From: an uncultured Acidimicrobiales bacterium | Lineage (GTDB): Bacteria > Actinomycetota > Acidimicrobiia > Acidimicrobiales > SZUA-35 | Reading direction: 5' to 3' | DNA: 64,000 bases | NCBI GenBank assembly: GCA_937922805.1 | Contig: CALAJV010000001.1 | Coordinates: 1 to 64,000, forward strand | Shown here: piece after piece, positions 18,970-27,523 of the stretch | Layout: each line of letters begins with the position of its first letter | Numbering within the stretch: the first letter of the stretch is position 1 | Program-made: the position numbers and the translations under genes | Notes under the pieces: model-generated | What the model was told of the DNA's origin: nothing | What the model saw: only the letters and a program-made list of their open reading frames with translations | The model's database searches: none

Positions 18970-19581
18970 CTACTTGGTGATGTAAATGGCGTACCAAAGC
19001 ACGCTGTAGAGAACAACTATTACCGTCCAGAACATGGCTGAGCTTCGAACACCTTCGAAGTAGCTGGGCGAGAACTCGCCACCCATTGTGCGAAGCAGCA
19101 TCACGATGAGGTAGCCCATCGCCACGAGCGTCAACACGATGTGTGTTCCGATGACTGCATAGATGAGCATGGCCCGCTCACTAGCAAGAATTTCCATCTC
19201 CATGATGGTCAACAGATACGCCGTCTGCGAGATATAGGCGAAGCCGAAGAGAAAGGTCAGAGCGAAGGCGGCGTAGCTATTAGCCCGCTCATTATCTCGA
19301 ATCGACGCTACGGACCACCAAACGCTGATTACCGAGAACGCCAGGGTTAGGCCCATGAAGTTTGGCTGCGTCAACGGAATGGTTACGCCGTTTGGTAGCC
19401 ATACCTCACCAGTCTGAATTACTGCCGCTCGTTCTGAAACGTAGTGGACGATCAGGGCAAGGAAACCCATGGCTACGGCGGCTGATGCTAACGCCGTGCC
19501 AGCCATTAGCAGCCGAGGCCGGGCATAGACCGCAGCTGGAGCATCGTCTGGCAGTACTTGATAAGGGGTGATGTCAGTCAT
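18970..19581 (-). CDS. Second heme-copper oxidase subunit III-like protein
   Basis: 203 residues with five hydrophobic helices and the QPNFMGLTLAF, GFAYIS and VIGTHIVLTLVAMGYL blocks of short, CyoC-like subunit III proteins. It begins two bases after the end of the aberrant subunit I gene, with which it probably forms a pair. The true subunit III (ctaE) is encoded further down the same run, so the cluster holds two unequal sets of I and III. Confidence 0.75.
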   Translation of the reverse strand: MTDITPYQVLPDDAPAAVYARPRLLMAGTALASAAVAMGFLALIVHYVSERAAVIQTGEVWLPNGVTIPLTQPNFMGLTLAFSVISVWWSVASIRDNERANSYAAFALTFLFGFAYISQTAYLLTIMEMEILASERAMLIYAVIGTHIVLTLVAMGYLIVMLLRTMGGEFSPSYFEGVRSSAMFWTVIVVLYSVLWYAIYITK

Positions 19582-19583
19582 TG

Positions 19584-21323
19584 TTAGCTCTCCCCGCTTC
19601 CACCGGAGCCCGCAGGCAGAGCGGCGAGCTCTTCGGAGCTAGATGTTTCTTCTTTTTCCAGGGCTTCGGCCGCCGACGGCAACAGTGCACTGAACGTAAT
19701 TTCGCCGTCATTGCGAGGTGTAGCTGAGGTGACAACCGGCGCAGCAGGGAAGTTTCCAACCGGAGGCGGCATTGTTGTAGCCCATTCCAACGTTGATCCC
19801 GTCCACTGGTTCGGCGTCGAACCAGCTGGTTTAGTGGCCAGCGCAGTTGAAGCCAGATTTAGACCAAAGACCACCACACCAGCAGTCATAACTGCCGTCC
19901 CTAGTGCCGCGATCGAATTGAACCCTTCAACTCCTGAGCCGGCAAGTTCAGCTGATGGCAGTTGTGGTTGATCGGCGACGCCAGCCAGCACTTCGCCAGC
20001 GGCCCACGCCACAGATCCGACGGCAGTCAACAACATGGCGAGCATTCCCATTGGCTCGGCCAGGCGGCGACCGAACAAGTTCGCTCCCCAGTGCTGAACG
20101 CCCGCCATTGCGGCCACGACAGCGGCGCCGATAACTACCGCTCGAATTCCTTCATGGAACGTTGTTCCGTTCAGAACCAAGGTTTGGGTCATATCGATGC
20201 CATCGTAAAAGTTGCGATCGATGATGCCCATGATTGGCTCTACGAGGCCCAGGATTGAGGTGGCTGTACCCGCCAACAATAGAAGTCCTGAGACTAAGGC
20301 CCCAAACAGAGGAGCCCGCATCTTCAGCTCACCGAACCGGATGCTGTCGCCAAGTAAGAACAGTGTGGCCAGCACGGGGACCGATGCGATCAGCAAACCA
20401 GCTACTAAGAACCCGTTGTTGAAATCGACGGGTCGGAGCGAGGCCAGACCGACAACATCAGCACCGAAGCTGAAAATTCCGAAGGCACCGATCGTGGCCA
20501 TAGCGGCTTTGTGGAATTTGACTGGCCGGCCGGTGTGAACACCGACAATGTCGGCCGCTATTCCCAGAACCGGGATAGCTACCCAGTAGATGGCGGGAGC
20601 ATACGAGACGCCATCCATGATGGCGGTTAGCTCTTCGCTCAATGTGACGTCGAGGTGTAGGTACCGAACTCGCAGGTAGGCAAGAAGCAGTTCGGCCATC
20701 AAGATTGGGAGGCTGAAAAGACCAACTAACGAGAAGACAAAGAACGACCAGGTGCCATGAGGCACTCGTTCGAGGGTCATGCCAATGGTGCGCACACCGA
20801 GAACGGTGGTGGCAATACAAACCATGGCCCAAACCAAAGCCCCGACCATCATGGCCAGTGCTGCTGCCCACAAGACAACAAAATCGGCACGACCGCCGCC
20901 GGGACCGCCGTTAAGCAGGTATGACCCGATTAGTAGCCCTGAGCCAAGCAGCCAAGTCCAAAATGATCCGGCCGCTCCTCGGGGAAAGGCAATACTGGGA
21001 GCGCCAACTTGGAGAGGGACTATGTAGAGCGCGAGCCCAACCAGGATCGGAACGATTCCTCCGAACATGAGGAGGTCTCGGCCGGCTGACCAGATTTGGG
21101 TGAATTCATCGGCGTCTTTGGCAACGGTGAAGCCGCCAAGATCGACCGCTTCAAACGCGGCGCCAGCGGCCAAGAGCAAACCAGCGATAGCCCCGATGGT
21201 TCCGGCCCCAATAAATAGGCGACCGATTGTCTTGTGATCGGCCGAGCCGAGCACACCATCGAAGGTTGCTGGACTCTGTGGGCCCGGACCCTGTACTTCT
21301 GTGCGAGTTTCTGTAGATGCCAT
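19584..21323 (-). CDS. Subunit I paralogue lacking heme and copper ligands
   Basis: Heme-copper oxidase subunit I homologue of 579 residues from ATG 21323 (592 from the upstream start at 21362). The fold markers are clear: SADHKTIGRLF, YIVPLQVGAPSIAFPRGAAGS and the HWGANLFG region align with CtaD. Yet in gapless alignment with the neighbouring CtaD the ligands are replaced: His89 by Gly, the CuB His of GHPEVY by Ala (SYAPAIY, tyrosine kept), the His-His pair by Ala-Asp, and the two HFH histidines by Gly and Arg. It should not bind the usual cofactors. First gene of the cox run, so a structural, assembly or signalling role is likely. Confidence 0.85.
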   Translation of the reverse strand: MASTETRTEVQGPGPQSPATFDGVLGSADHKTIGRLFIGAGTIGAIAGLLLAAGAAFEAVDLGGFTVAKDADEFTQIWSAGRDLLMFGGIVPILVGLALYIVPLQVGAPSIAFPRGAAGSFWTWLLGSGLLIGSYLLNGGPGGGRADFVVLWAAALAMMVGALVWAMVCIATTVLGVRTIGMTLERVPHGTWSFFVFSLVGLFSLPILMAELLLAYLRVRYLHLDVTLSEELTAIMDGVSYAPAIYWVAIPVLGIAADIVGVHTGRPVKFHKAAMATIGAFGIFSFGADVVGLASLRPVDFNNGFLVAGLLIASVPVLATLFLLGDSIRFGELKMRAPLFGALVSGLLLLAGTATSILGLVEPIMGIIDRNFYDGIDMTQTLVLNGTTFHEGIRAVVIGAAVVAAMAGVQHWGANLFGRRLAEPMGMLAMLLTAVGSVAWAAGEVLAGVADQPQLPSAELAGSGVEGFNSIAALGTAVMTAGVVVFGLNLASTALATKPAGSTPNQWTGSTLEWATTMPPPVGNFPAAPVVTSATPRNDGEITFSALLPSAAEALEKEETSSSEELAALPAGSGGSGES

Positions 21324-21365
21324 GGATGGTTGTGTTACTGATCTGTAGGTCGAAGGGGACAACTT

Positions 21366-21405
21366 GCAACTTATTACTTGCTACTACTTACTACTACTTA
21401 CTACT
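21366..21405. repeat. Short TACTACTTAC-type repeats before the cox run
   Basis: About 40 bases made of imperfect repeats of TACTACTTAC lie just upstream (on the minus strand) of the first oxidase gene. They fall where the promoter or 5' leader of the operon should be. I see no clear -35/-10 pair, so the role is open. Confidence 0.5.
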
Positions 21406-21559
21406 TGGTGATGCTTATCTGTTCTTGTTTAGTGTTTCAGTTCAGCATTCTTAGACCCACGTTCCGAATGGTTCTCGGGTTTCGCTCAGGCCGCGCAAAT
21501 GCAGAAGCTGCGCAACGTACTCTAACCGCCTTAGTGGCCGGAAATCGAAACTGTCACAA

Positions 21560-22462
21560 TCAGAATCCAACTAATTGGTCGACAACAAGTGAGGCAAAGA
21601 GCACGGTTACGTATGTGATCGAAAATTTGAAGTACCGATGGGATAAAGCCGCCTGTTCAAGCGGGTCAGTTGACTGCATCAGCTTTACCGCTCCACCGGT
21701 GAACATGGCGCCCAGAACCATCGCCGTAGCGAGATAAATGTACCCCATGTCGCCCACGTGCCAAAAGGCCAGACTGAGAAGCCAAACGACGGCGGCATAG
21801 GCCACCATTTGCATGGTCGTCTTTTTGTGACCCTCGACCACCGGCATCATCGGCACATCGGCAGCCGAGTATTCGTCTTCGTACTTGATAGCAATGGCCC
21901 AGAAGTGCGGTGGGGTCCAGAAGAATATGACGCCGAAGAGAATAACAGCGGCCCAACTCACCGAGTTAGTCACTGACGACCACCCGATCAAAACCGGCAC
22001 CGCGCCAGCGGCGCCACCAATAACAATGTTTTGGGTGGAGGTTCGCTTCAACCAGATGGTGTAGATCAGGACGTAGAACAAGCAAGCCGATAGCGCCAAT
22101 ACGGCGGAAAGCACATTCACGAAAAGTGCTAGCCACGCAAACGCCACCACTTCGAGGGCGGTAGCGAAGATTAACGCTTCCTGGGGGCTGACTTCGCCGG
22201 TGACGAGCGGGCGACCTTTCGTTCGATTCATGACCGCGTCGATATCTCGATCGACGTACATGTTGTAGGCGTTTGCTCCGCCGGCAGCCAAGGTTCCTCC
22301 CAGAACAGTGGCGACGATCAACCACAAACCAGGCCATCCCCTCTTGGCAACGAACATCGTCGGCACCGTGGATACCAGAAGAAGTTCGATGATTCGCGGC
22401 TTCGTAAGGGCGACAAAGGCCCGAGCCTGTGAACGAGCGGGAGCAGCAGTTAGCACCGTCAT
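21560..22462 (-). CDS. ctaB: Protoheme IX farnesyltransferase (heme O synthase)
   Basis: UbiA-family membrane prenyltransferase that adds farnesyl to heme b, giving heme O for the oxidase. The Asp-rich motifs are present: NMYVDRDIDAVMNRT near residue 69 and YEDEYSAADVPMMP near 195. The open frame reaches back to 22708, but ATG at 22462 gives 300 residues, the normal size, and begins directly before the TKPRIIELLL family block. It lies upstream of the cox operon on the same strand and is divergent from ctaA. Confidence 0.95.
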   Translation of the reverse strand: MTVLTAAPARSQARAFVALTKPRIIELLLVSTVPTMFVAKRGWPGLWLIVATVLGGTLAAGGANAYNMYVDRDIDAVMNRTKGRPLVTGEVSPQEALIFATALEVVAFAWLALFVNVLSAVLALSACLFYVLIYTIWLKRTSTQNIVIGGAAGAVPVLIGWSSVTNSVSWAAVILFGVIFFWTPPHFWAIAIKYEDEYSAADVPMMPVVEGHKKTTMQMVAYAAVVWLLSLAFWHVGDMGYIYLATAMVLGAMFTGGAVKLMQSTDPLEQAALSHRYFKFSITYVTVLFASLVVDQLVGF

Positions 22463-22553
22463 ATAGGGTACTGGCTGGCGACAAAACGGGACCTGATACA
22501 GGCAACAACCAGGACTTGCCCAAGAATCGTAACCGAGCGGTAGCGTTAGATTG

Positions 22554-22676
22554 ATGGCCGTAGCATCCAAGACAGCGGGAGCCAAGATCAGCAAGATCCC
22601 AGTGGTTGGGCTGTTCAACGACCATGCATCAACGCAGCCGCTAACCCCCAAATCGATCACGATCGATCTGAGATGA
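22554..22676 (+). CDS. Candidate 40-residue ORF coupled to ctaA
   Basis: A small ATG-initiated frame of 40 codons ends in TGA that overlaps the ctaA start (ATGA). The product is mildly basic, not hydrophobic, and not recognised. The exact 4-base overlap suggests translational coupling as a leader peptide, but chance is possible, and no Shine-Dalgarno sequence is visible. Confidence 0.25.
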   Translation: MAVASKTAGAKISKIPVVGLFNDHASTQPLTPKSITIDLR

Positions 22677-23671
22677 CCAGCGCCACCAACAAGGGTGAAA
22701 AACGCCACACCAGTCGCGATTCAGACGAGGCTCAGCCGGCAATCGGTGCGAGCGATCGACAGCTGAGCAATGAGCGATGGACGATCAGGCCCAACCGCTA
22801 TCGCCAGATCGTTTTCGTGGCCGGGATTCTGCTGGCGTTGATAGTGCTGACCGGGGCCGCAGTTCGCCTAACCGAATCTGGCCTCGGCTGCGAAGATTGG
22901 CCGACCTGCAACGACGACCAGGTTGTCCCCGAGTGGCAGTTCCATGGCTGGATCGAGTTCGGCAATCGGCTGCTATCTGGAGTTGTTGCCGCCTCAGTTG
23001 GGGTCGCAGCGTTGGCCTCCTACCGCCGGCGACCACGACGAGAAGCGCTGATTCCATGGGCGTGGGGTTTAGTTGCGGTTGTGTTCGCCCAAGTCTTGCT
23101 GGGCGGCGTCACCGTGTTGTTAGATCTCCATCCCCTAGTGGTCGGCCTTCACTTTTTGCTGTCGATGTTATTGCTGTGGAACGTTGTCGTGCTCTGGGTC
23201 AAGGCTGACCCGGCCCTCGATGACGCCCCCGTCAATGAGCTGGCTAACGCTAGTAATCGATTAACAACCCTGGGTCGAATAGTTTTCGTTCTTGCTGCGT
23301 TCGCTGGGTGGCTGGGAACGCTCGTGACGGGCACCGGGCCGCACGGAGGCGACGCTAGAGCTGATCGCTTACCGTTCGACCTGCAGACCATCGCCCGAGT
23401 CCACAGTGCCGCCGTTTGGCTATTCCTAGCGTCCGCGGTGATCACAGCTATTGTGCTCCATCGATCGATCGGGCAGTCGGAGCGCCACGCGGTCGCGGCC
23501 GGGACGTCGCGGTATGTTCTACTGGCAGCGGTCGCACAAGGCGCCGTTGGCTACGCCCAGTATCTGACTGGCGTGCCGGCGCTACTAGTCGAGTTGCACA
23601 TATTCGGCGCCATCATGGTCTGGGTCAGCGTCGTGTTACTACACCAACGGATATTGCAAACCCACCACTAG
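22673..23671 (+). CDS. ctaA: Heme A synthase (COX15/CtaA family)
   Basis: 332-residue membrane enzyme converting heme O to heme A. Eight hydrophobic helices form the two four-helix halves. The disulfide-type motif GLGCEDWPTC near residue 70 and heme-ligand histidines in LVVGLHFLLSM, ARVHSAAVWL and LLVELHIFGA are visible. The first-half position written HR in Bacillus CtaA reads GNR here, so one expected histidine appears as asparagine. A 45-residue polar N-terminal extension precedes helix 1. Divergent from ctaB; converges on the AhpD-like gene five bases downstream. Confidence 0.9.
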   Translation: MTSATNKGEKRHTSRDSDEAQPAIGASDRQLSNERWTIRPNRYRQIVFVAGILLALIVLTGAAVRLTESGLGCEDWPTCNDDQVVPEWQFHGWIEFGNRLLSGVVAASVGVAALASYRRRPRREALIPWAWGLVAVVFAQVLLGGVTVLLDLHPLVVGLHFLLSMLLLWNVVVLWVKADPALDDAPVNELANASNRLTTLGRIVFVLAAFAGWLGTLVTGTGPHGGDARADRLPFDLQTIARVHSAAVWLFLASAVITAIVLHRSIGQSERHAVAAGTSRYVLLAAVAQGAVGYAQYLTGVPALLVELHIFGAIMVWVSVVLLHQRILQTHH

Positions 23672-23676
23672 CGGCA

Positions 23677-25032
23677 CTACCTCAGATCGATACCAACATC
23701 GCTGTCGTCTTCGAGGACGGCGACGTCGTAAAACGAGTACATCCGATGCATCATCTGCTGAATCGAAAGCCAAACAATAACTTCCACGATCTGAGCCGGG
23801 CTTAGCATGCTGGTTGCCGTGTCGATGGTGATCTCGGTCACCGTTGATGGGCTTGGTGATCCGGTCTTGGCCAACATCACCGCCGCAGCTTCCACGGCGG
23901 TAAGGCCCTCAGGAACGTCGGCATACTCTGCTTCGCCCGAAGCGAATCTGGAAACGGCCGCCATGGTGTGGGGGGAGAGATGAGGAGCGAAAAGGTTGGC
24001 TAACAGCTGCGCTTCGCCCGCCAACTTGTCGTTGCCGACAACTCGGGCATAGACCAAACCAACCAAACACTTTGCCCCTAAACCGAGTTCGGACGTTTCT
24101 GGATTTAGGTTGTCTCGCAATACCGTGCCGATTGCTTTTACCGCCCTGGCATGCCCCAAATTTGCAAGGACCGGGAAGCTGTACCCGACTGAATCTTCCA
24201 ACATCATCAACACCGATGAAATCCGACTCGGCACGCCTTTGGTCCACGAGCGCTCAATCCGCTTCGCCCCCGGACCGTGACGGATCATCCGCATGTAGGT
24301 ACCCAAGCCATCAACCGGGACCTCTTCCCAGCCGGCTTTCCCGCTGTCGCCGGCTGAGCCGTTGTCTTGAGGTCTGAGTAATTGCCCTTCGGTCATTTGA
24401 ACATCGTCGTAGTCTTCTGAAGACCATCCGTGCTTACCGACACCCCAGCCAGTGGGCGCAATCAGTTCTTCGACGTCGTGAATGGCCTCTTCTTCAAGCT
24501 CGACGCCCATGGTGTCCATGAACTTGTTCAGAAAGCCCATCATCGACACGGACAAGACAAGCCACTCAATGTCGTCATCAGACAGGTATGAACGAAGCTC
24601 TGCCACATCGTCGTGTTTGAGATCGGCTGGCACCCGCGAGATAGCTTCTGAAACAGTAACTACTGCACCCTCGGCTTGGTCGAGGTGGCCGAGGATGGCA
24701 TCGGGGTTAGCGCCGCGACGCAAGGCGAACGAACAGGTGTGAGCTGAGCAGTACATGCAATCAGCAGCTCGGCTGGCGGCATACATGGCAAGGCCAATGA
24801 GATCCTTTTGGGCTCCTTGCCCAAACACCGAGGCTGGCAAATTCAACATGTTGGGGACCAACAAGTTGTAGCTCCGTAACCCCGGGGGCCAAATCGACAA
24901 CGATTCGCTCGAGTTCGGCACTACACCAATGAGTTCACGCACCAGCTTGAGCATGGGTTTTAACTCGTCATCGATGGCCTCTTTGTCAGCCCCGAAGCCC
25001 TGAAGCTCCTGAGCGAATGTTGCTGCTGTCAT
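23677..25032 (-). CDS. AhpD/carboxymuconolactone decarboxylase-like protein
   Basis: 451 residues. The first half contains the AhpD-fold signature: helices ending in AADCMYCSAHTCSFALRRG (Cys-x-x-Cys near residues 92-95, with following His), typical of thiol peroxidase-type alkylhydroperoxidases. The second half (from about 250) is helical and repeats a similar pattern (GLGAKCLVGLVYARV) without the CxxC, so it looks like a duplicated, non-catalytic AhpD-like domain. A role in peroxide defence near the respiratory genes is plausible but not shown. Confidence 0.72.
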   Translation of the reverse strand: MTAATFAQELQGFGADKEAIDDELKPMLKLVRELIGVVPNSSESLSIWPPGLRSYNLLVPNMLNLPASVFGQGAQKDLIGLAMYAASRAADCMYCSAHTCSFALRRGANPDAILGHLDQAEGAVVTVSEAISRVPADLKHDDVAELRSYLSDDDIEWLVLSVSMMGFLNKFMDTMGVELEEEAIHDVEELIAPTGWGVGKHGWSSEDYDDVQMTEGQLLRPQDNGSAGDSGKAGWEEVPVDGLGTYMRMIRHGPGAKRIERSWTKGVPSRISSVLMMLEDSVGYSFPVLANLGHARAVKAIGTVLRDNLNPETSELGLGAKCLVGLVYARVVGNDKLAGEAQLLANLFAPHLSPHTMAAVSRFASGEAEYADVPEGLTAVEAAAVMLAKTGSPSPSTVTEITIDTATSMLSPAQIVEVIVWLSIQQMMHRMYSFYDVAVLEDDSDVGIDLR

Positions 25033-25407
25033 ATGGATCTACCCCACAAGGCCTTCGGCAAGATACGACGGCATTCCTAGCAACACAAAATTCGAATGAC
25101 TTCCACAAGCCGCCTGTGTACTCATTGCCCCTAGTGTGCCATGGATAGGCCGCTGACCCGCATAACTCGCCAAGCAGAACCACCAAATTCGTCTTTTTTC
25201 CAGACTAATTATCTCACTGCCGGTGGCTGCGTATCGACCAGCCCGAGCCTTCGTCGTCTTCGCTGCCCCCGGAACCGCTGCCCCGTTGAAATACTGCGGT
25301 CCAGCCAGACGCCGACGCGAAAAACCAAATCGTGCGGGGCTGTTTCAGGCTAGATGAGGCACCGAAGGGTCAAGGTTTGGACGCTGTTTGCTGCCACAAT
25401 AGATTTC
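25033..25407. other. Intergenic region between AhpD-like gene and clpS
   Basis: 375 bases between divergent genes. It should hold both promoters. I see no RNA gene, repeat or clear terminator, and the short open frames in it are not convincing. Confidence 0.5.
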
Positions 25408-25710
25408 ATGGCAATGCCGGTCGAGACCCAGCCTCTTGAGATTCATGAGACCGATACCGACGAACACGTCGCCGAAGATCGACCCTGGGTCGTGATTGTC
25501 TGGAACGATCCAATTAATTTGATGAGTTACGTGGCATTCGTCTTTCAGAAACACTTTGGATACAGCAAAGCCAAATCACACAAGCTGATGATGGACGTTC
25601 ACGAAAAGGGCAGGGCCAGCGTCTCTACCGGAACAAGAACCGAAGCCGAACGCGATGTCAATCACCTCCACGGCTATGGCCTTTGGGCCACCATGGAACA
25701 CGACAAGTAA
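25408..25710 (+). CDS. clpS: ClpS adaptor protein
   Basis: 100-residue adaptor that delivers N-degron substrates to ClpAP/ClpCP. The core block RPWVVIVWNDPINLMSYV is the ClpS substrate-binding signature with the conserved Asn-Asp, followed by the KSHKLMMDVHEKGRA helix. I choose ATG at 25408 because the preceding 18 residues of the open frame are not conserved. A DUF2017 gene follows on the same strand, the usual actinobacterial arrangement. Confidence 0.95.
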   Translation: MAMPVETQPLEIHETDTDEHVAEDRPWVVIVWNDPINLMSYVAFVFQKHFGYSKAKSHKLMMDVHEKGRASVSTGTRTEAERDVNHLHGYGLWATMEHDK

Positions 25711-25782
25711 ACAAATCAACCTTCTGAGGACCTCTTCCGGGTTTGTCCACCCGATAGAAGTCTTGGCAAATAGGCTACCCCT

Positions 25783-27027
25783 ATGGCTCTTTTCCAACCA
25801 CAAGCCGACGGCACCTTTGTGGTTGGTATTGAACCAGCCGTGCGGGCCTGGATTGTCGAGATGGCAGAAGCGCTAGAAGAAACAATGGGGACTGACAATC
25901 CCGATATCAAACGGCTGTTTCCGACCGCCTACCCTCACGACCCCGAGCGCGACGCTGGCTACCAGGTCTTTGCCCGTGGTCAACAAATCGAACGGAAGCA
26001 CTCAGCGATCGAGACGATGCGAGCCACGGTCGACTCGAAAACGTTCACACCAGAAGAATTGTCAGCTTGGCTTGGGATCGTAAACGACATCAGATTGGTT
26101 CTCGGCACCCGGCTCGATGTATCAGAGGACGATCGAAGAATCCGCAGGAAAGACCCAAACGCCGAAGCCCATTTGCTGTACCGCCAACTCGGCCTGATCA
26201 TGGAATACATGGTCGACGCGGCCTCATACACCCTGGAATCACTGGCCAACTTGCTCCCAGCAGTGGTCGACGGCCAGCAATCAGCGGTAGTCAATCTCTT
26301 TGATGACGAACCGCTCCTGATAGCGCAGCGAGGCGGCAAGCTCGTAGGGGCTGACAGCGTCAAAGCTTGGGTTCGGGAATCGACGGCATGGCTAGCGTCT
26401 CTCGATGCCTCAGTTGAGACCACAACGATTGTGAGCACCGAAACCAGCGTCGCTCACGATGCTGTGATCTGGATAAACGTGGACGATCACAAGATTGATC
26501 TTCCCGTTGTCGTCATCGGTGATCGACCAAGCCCAGATCACGGGTTCACCTCGATTCGTGTTTACCACTCAACTTGGCAGTACGCCGATGGCGGCACAGA
26601 GGCAGGTTCCGGCACAACAGCCGATCCGGGAAAGAGCGAGTTTGGGTTGAGTCACCCAGACATCATTGGTGTCCCTGACATTGTTCGCCATTTCATTCAC
26701 CATCTCGAATCGGCGGAGTTCGACGCCGTTCGGACAATGTTCGCCGATAATGCCATCGTGCGTCCCGCTAGCGGAGACCGGTTCACGGCCAAAGGCAATG
26801 AAGCCAGCGATGAGTTCCTCGGCCAGCTTTTCGACCGAGACCGGCTGGCCAAGATCCAGCTAATGGGAATAGTCGACGATGGCACCTCGGTCGTTTTCGA
26901 ATATCAAGTCCGGTCGGACCTTTGGCTCGGCTCTGGTGTGGGCATTATCGAACAGTCGACCGACGGGAAAATCTCAGCCATTCGGATTGCTGGCAATGGA
27001 CGCCGAGCCACGCCGAATCAGCTCTAG
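25783..27027 (+). CDS. DUF2017 protein fused to NTF2/SnoaL-like domains
   Basis: 414 residues. The first 150 match the DUF2017 family normally found next to clpS in Actinobacteria (RGQQIERKHSAIETMR, AWLGIVNDIRLVLGTRL). The rest is not part of that family. Residues 165-280 and 290-410 each look like an alpha+beta SnoaL/NTF2-like fold, the second with the typical VRHFIHHLESAEFDAVRTMFADNAIV helix-strand opening. A fusion of these parts is unusual. Starts 72 bases after clpS and is probably cotranscribed, so a role with Clp proteolysis is inferred from context only. Confidence 0.7.
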   Translation: MALFQPQADGTFVVGIEPAVRAWIVEMAEALEETMGTDNPDIKRLFPTAYPHDPERDAGYQVFARGQQIERKHSAIETMRATVDSKTFTPEELSAWLGIVNDIRLVLGTRLDVSEDDRRIRRKDPNAEAHLLYRQLGLIMEYMVDAASYTLESLANLLPAVVDGQQSAVVNLFDDEPLLIAQRGGKLVGADSVKAWVRESTAWLASLDASVETTTIVSTETSVAHDAVIWINVDDHKIDLPVVVIGDRPSPDHGFTSIRVYHSTWQYADGGTEAGSGTTADPGKSEFGLSHPDIIGVPDIVRHFIHHLESAEFDAVRTMFADNAIVRPASGDRFTAKGNEASDEFLGQLFDRDRLAKIQLMGIVDDGTSVVFEYQVRSDLWLGSGVGIIEQSTDGKISAIRIAGNGRRATPNQL

Positions 27028-27132
27028 CTGCAGTCTCCGCGAGAATGGACCCGAAATTCGGGTGTGACTCCGCCTCGGATCTGCTAGATTGATGCGGCTC
27101 TCATACTTTGAGAGACATCAATATAGGAAATT

Positions 27133-27154
27133 GCGTTTAGAAAATAGCGTTTAG
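27133..27154 (+). promoter_or_regulatory. AT-rich upstream region of the tRNA cluster
   Basis: Direct repeats GCGTTTAG (27133-27140 and 27147-27154) lie in an AT-rich stretch 30-50 bases before tRNA-Glu. A TTTAGA / TAATAG pair with 17-base spacing is a possible promoter. This is a weak call based on composition and location. Confidence 0.3.
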
Positions 27155-27182
27155 CAGTTAATAGGAAATACACGAACAACGG

Positions 27183-27255
27183 GCCCCCATCGTCCAGCGG
27201 CCTAGGACGCCTGCCTTTCACGCAGGTAACACGGGTTCAAATCCCGTTGGGGGTG
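27183..27255 (+). tRNA. tRNA-Glu (TTC)
   Basis: A full cloverleaf is visible: acceptor GCCCCCA paired with TGGGGGT, D stem GTCC/GGAC, anticodon stem CCTGC/GCAGG with loop CTTTCAC (anticodon TTC) and T arm ACGGG/CCCGT with loop TTCAAAT. CCA is not encoded. First of three tRNA genes. Confidence 0.95.
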
Positions 27256-27271
27256 CTATAAAGGTAAGCCT

Positions 27272-27346
27272 GGTCCCGTAGTGCAGTCTGGAGTGCACGC
27301 CGCCCTGTCAAGGCGGAGGTCGCGAGTTCAAATCTCGTCGGGACCG
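27272..27346 (+). tRNA. tRNA-Asp (GTC)
   Basis: Cloverleaf with acceptor GGTCCCG/CGGGACC, anticodon stem CCGCC/GGCGG, loop CTGTCAA (anticodon GTC) and T loop TTCAAAT. CCA is not encoded. It begins 16 bases after tRNA-Glu, so both probably share a transcript. Confidence 0.95.
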
Positions 27347-27349
27347 CTG

Positions 27350-27437
27350 GGAACTCCCATTGGGAGTTCCTCGAGTTTTTGTCCTGCGGGGCAAAAACTT
27401 GGGATGACAAGACATAAGGGAGCTCCTTTAGGAGCTC
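27350..27437 (+). repeat. Three successive hairpins between tRNA-Asp and tRNA-Phe
   Basis: Three strong inverted repeats follow each other: GGAACTCCC/GGGAGTTCC (27350-27370), an 11-bp stem around AGTTTTTGTCC (27374-27399) and GAGCTCC/GGAGCTC (27420-27437). The first and third share similar sequence. None has a proper T-run, so they may be tRNA processing structures or attenuating hairpins rather than plain terminators. Confidence 0.75.
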
Positions 27438-27450
27438 TCACGACAATCTC

Positions 27451-27523
27451 GGTCGGGTAGCTCAGTTGGTAGAGCGGACGCCTGAAAAGCGTTAGGTCAC
27501 CGGATCGACGCCGGTCCCGACCA
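27451..27523 (+). tRNA. tRNA-Phe (GAA)
   Basis: Acceptor GGTCGGG/CCCGACC, D arm GCTC/GAGC, anticodon loop CTGAAAA (anticodon GAA) and a T stem ACCGG/CCGGT. The T loop reads ATCGACG, so the nearly universal T54 is A here. The rest of the cloverleaf is regular. CCA is not encoded. It is the last tRNA before a terminator. Confidence 0.93.
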
